A DNA stretch of 7,860 nt. It comes from Ruminococcus sp. (lineage in GTDB: Bacteria > Bacillota > Clostridia > Oscillospirales > Ruminococcaceae). Made by a program: the position numbers and the translations under genes. Each line of letters begins with the position of its first letter. The stretch's first letter is position 1. The notes beneath the pieces were generated by a model, which worked only from the letters and a program-made list of their open reading frames with translations, searched no databases and was not told the DNA's origin. The stretch is from contig DMBA01000374.1 of NCBI GenBank assembly GCA_003446315.1, positions 1-7,860 on the forward strand, read 5' to 3'. Shown piece by piece: positions 6,500 to 7,860 of this stretch.

Positions 6500-7860
<1,361 letters not shown>

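Overview
The window looks like the chromosome of a cellulolytic, H2-producing clostridial anaerobe, most likely a Ruminococcus-type member of the Oscillospiraceae. The evidence is a secreted GH5 cellulase with a threonine-rich linker and a C-terminal dockerin (a cellulosome part), a complete HydF ([FeFe]-hydrogenase maturation GTPase), and base composition that looks slightly above 50% GC by eye. A higher-GC cellulosomal species such as R. champanellensis would fit, but this is an inference; no 16S or other typing gene is present.

Layout. Positions 1-2314 (+ strand) hold the end of one half-transporter gene and a complete second one. Together they encode a heterodimeric ABC exporter with one degenerate and one competent ATP site. 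Positions 2315-2669 form a convergent intergenic region built from a 71-bp imperfect inverted repeat around a roughly 200-bp AT-richer core. The core contains a strong stem-loop that could terminate transcription from both sides. The right arm is partly duplicated in tandem and runs into the 3' end of hydF. From 2670 to the window end all genes are on the - strand. In transcription order they are atpD (N-terminus outside the window), atpC, an unrecognised two-helix membrane protein, the GH5-dockerin cellulase, and hydF.

How the parts relate. atpD and atpC are the usual end of the F-type ATP synthase operon and overlap by 4 bases. The next three genes follow with gaps of 54, 62 and 57 bases, each gap holding a small hairpin, so read-through from the atp operon with partial termination is possible but not shown. 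The cellulase feeds carbon to fermentation, HydF supports disposal of the electrons as H2, and the ATP synthase couples ATP to the ion gradient. The genes make metabolic sense together, but their adjacency need not be functional.

The least ordinary part is the convergent region. Three copies of a short unit (hairpin GCGCGG-NNN-CCGCGC followed by TGATCTAAAGT) lie there in inverted and tandem arrangement, resembling REP/BIME elements. One copy supplies the last codons and the stop of hydF.
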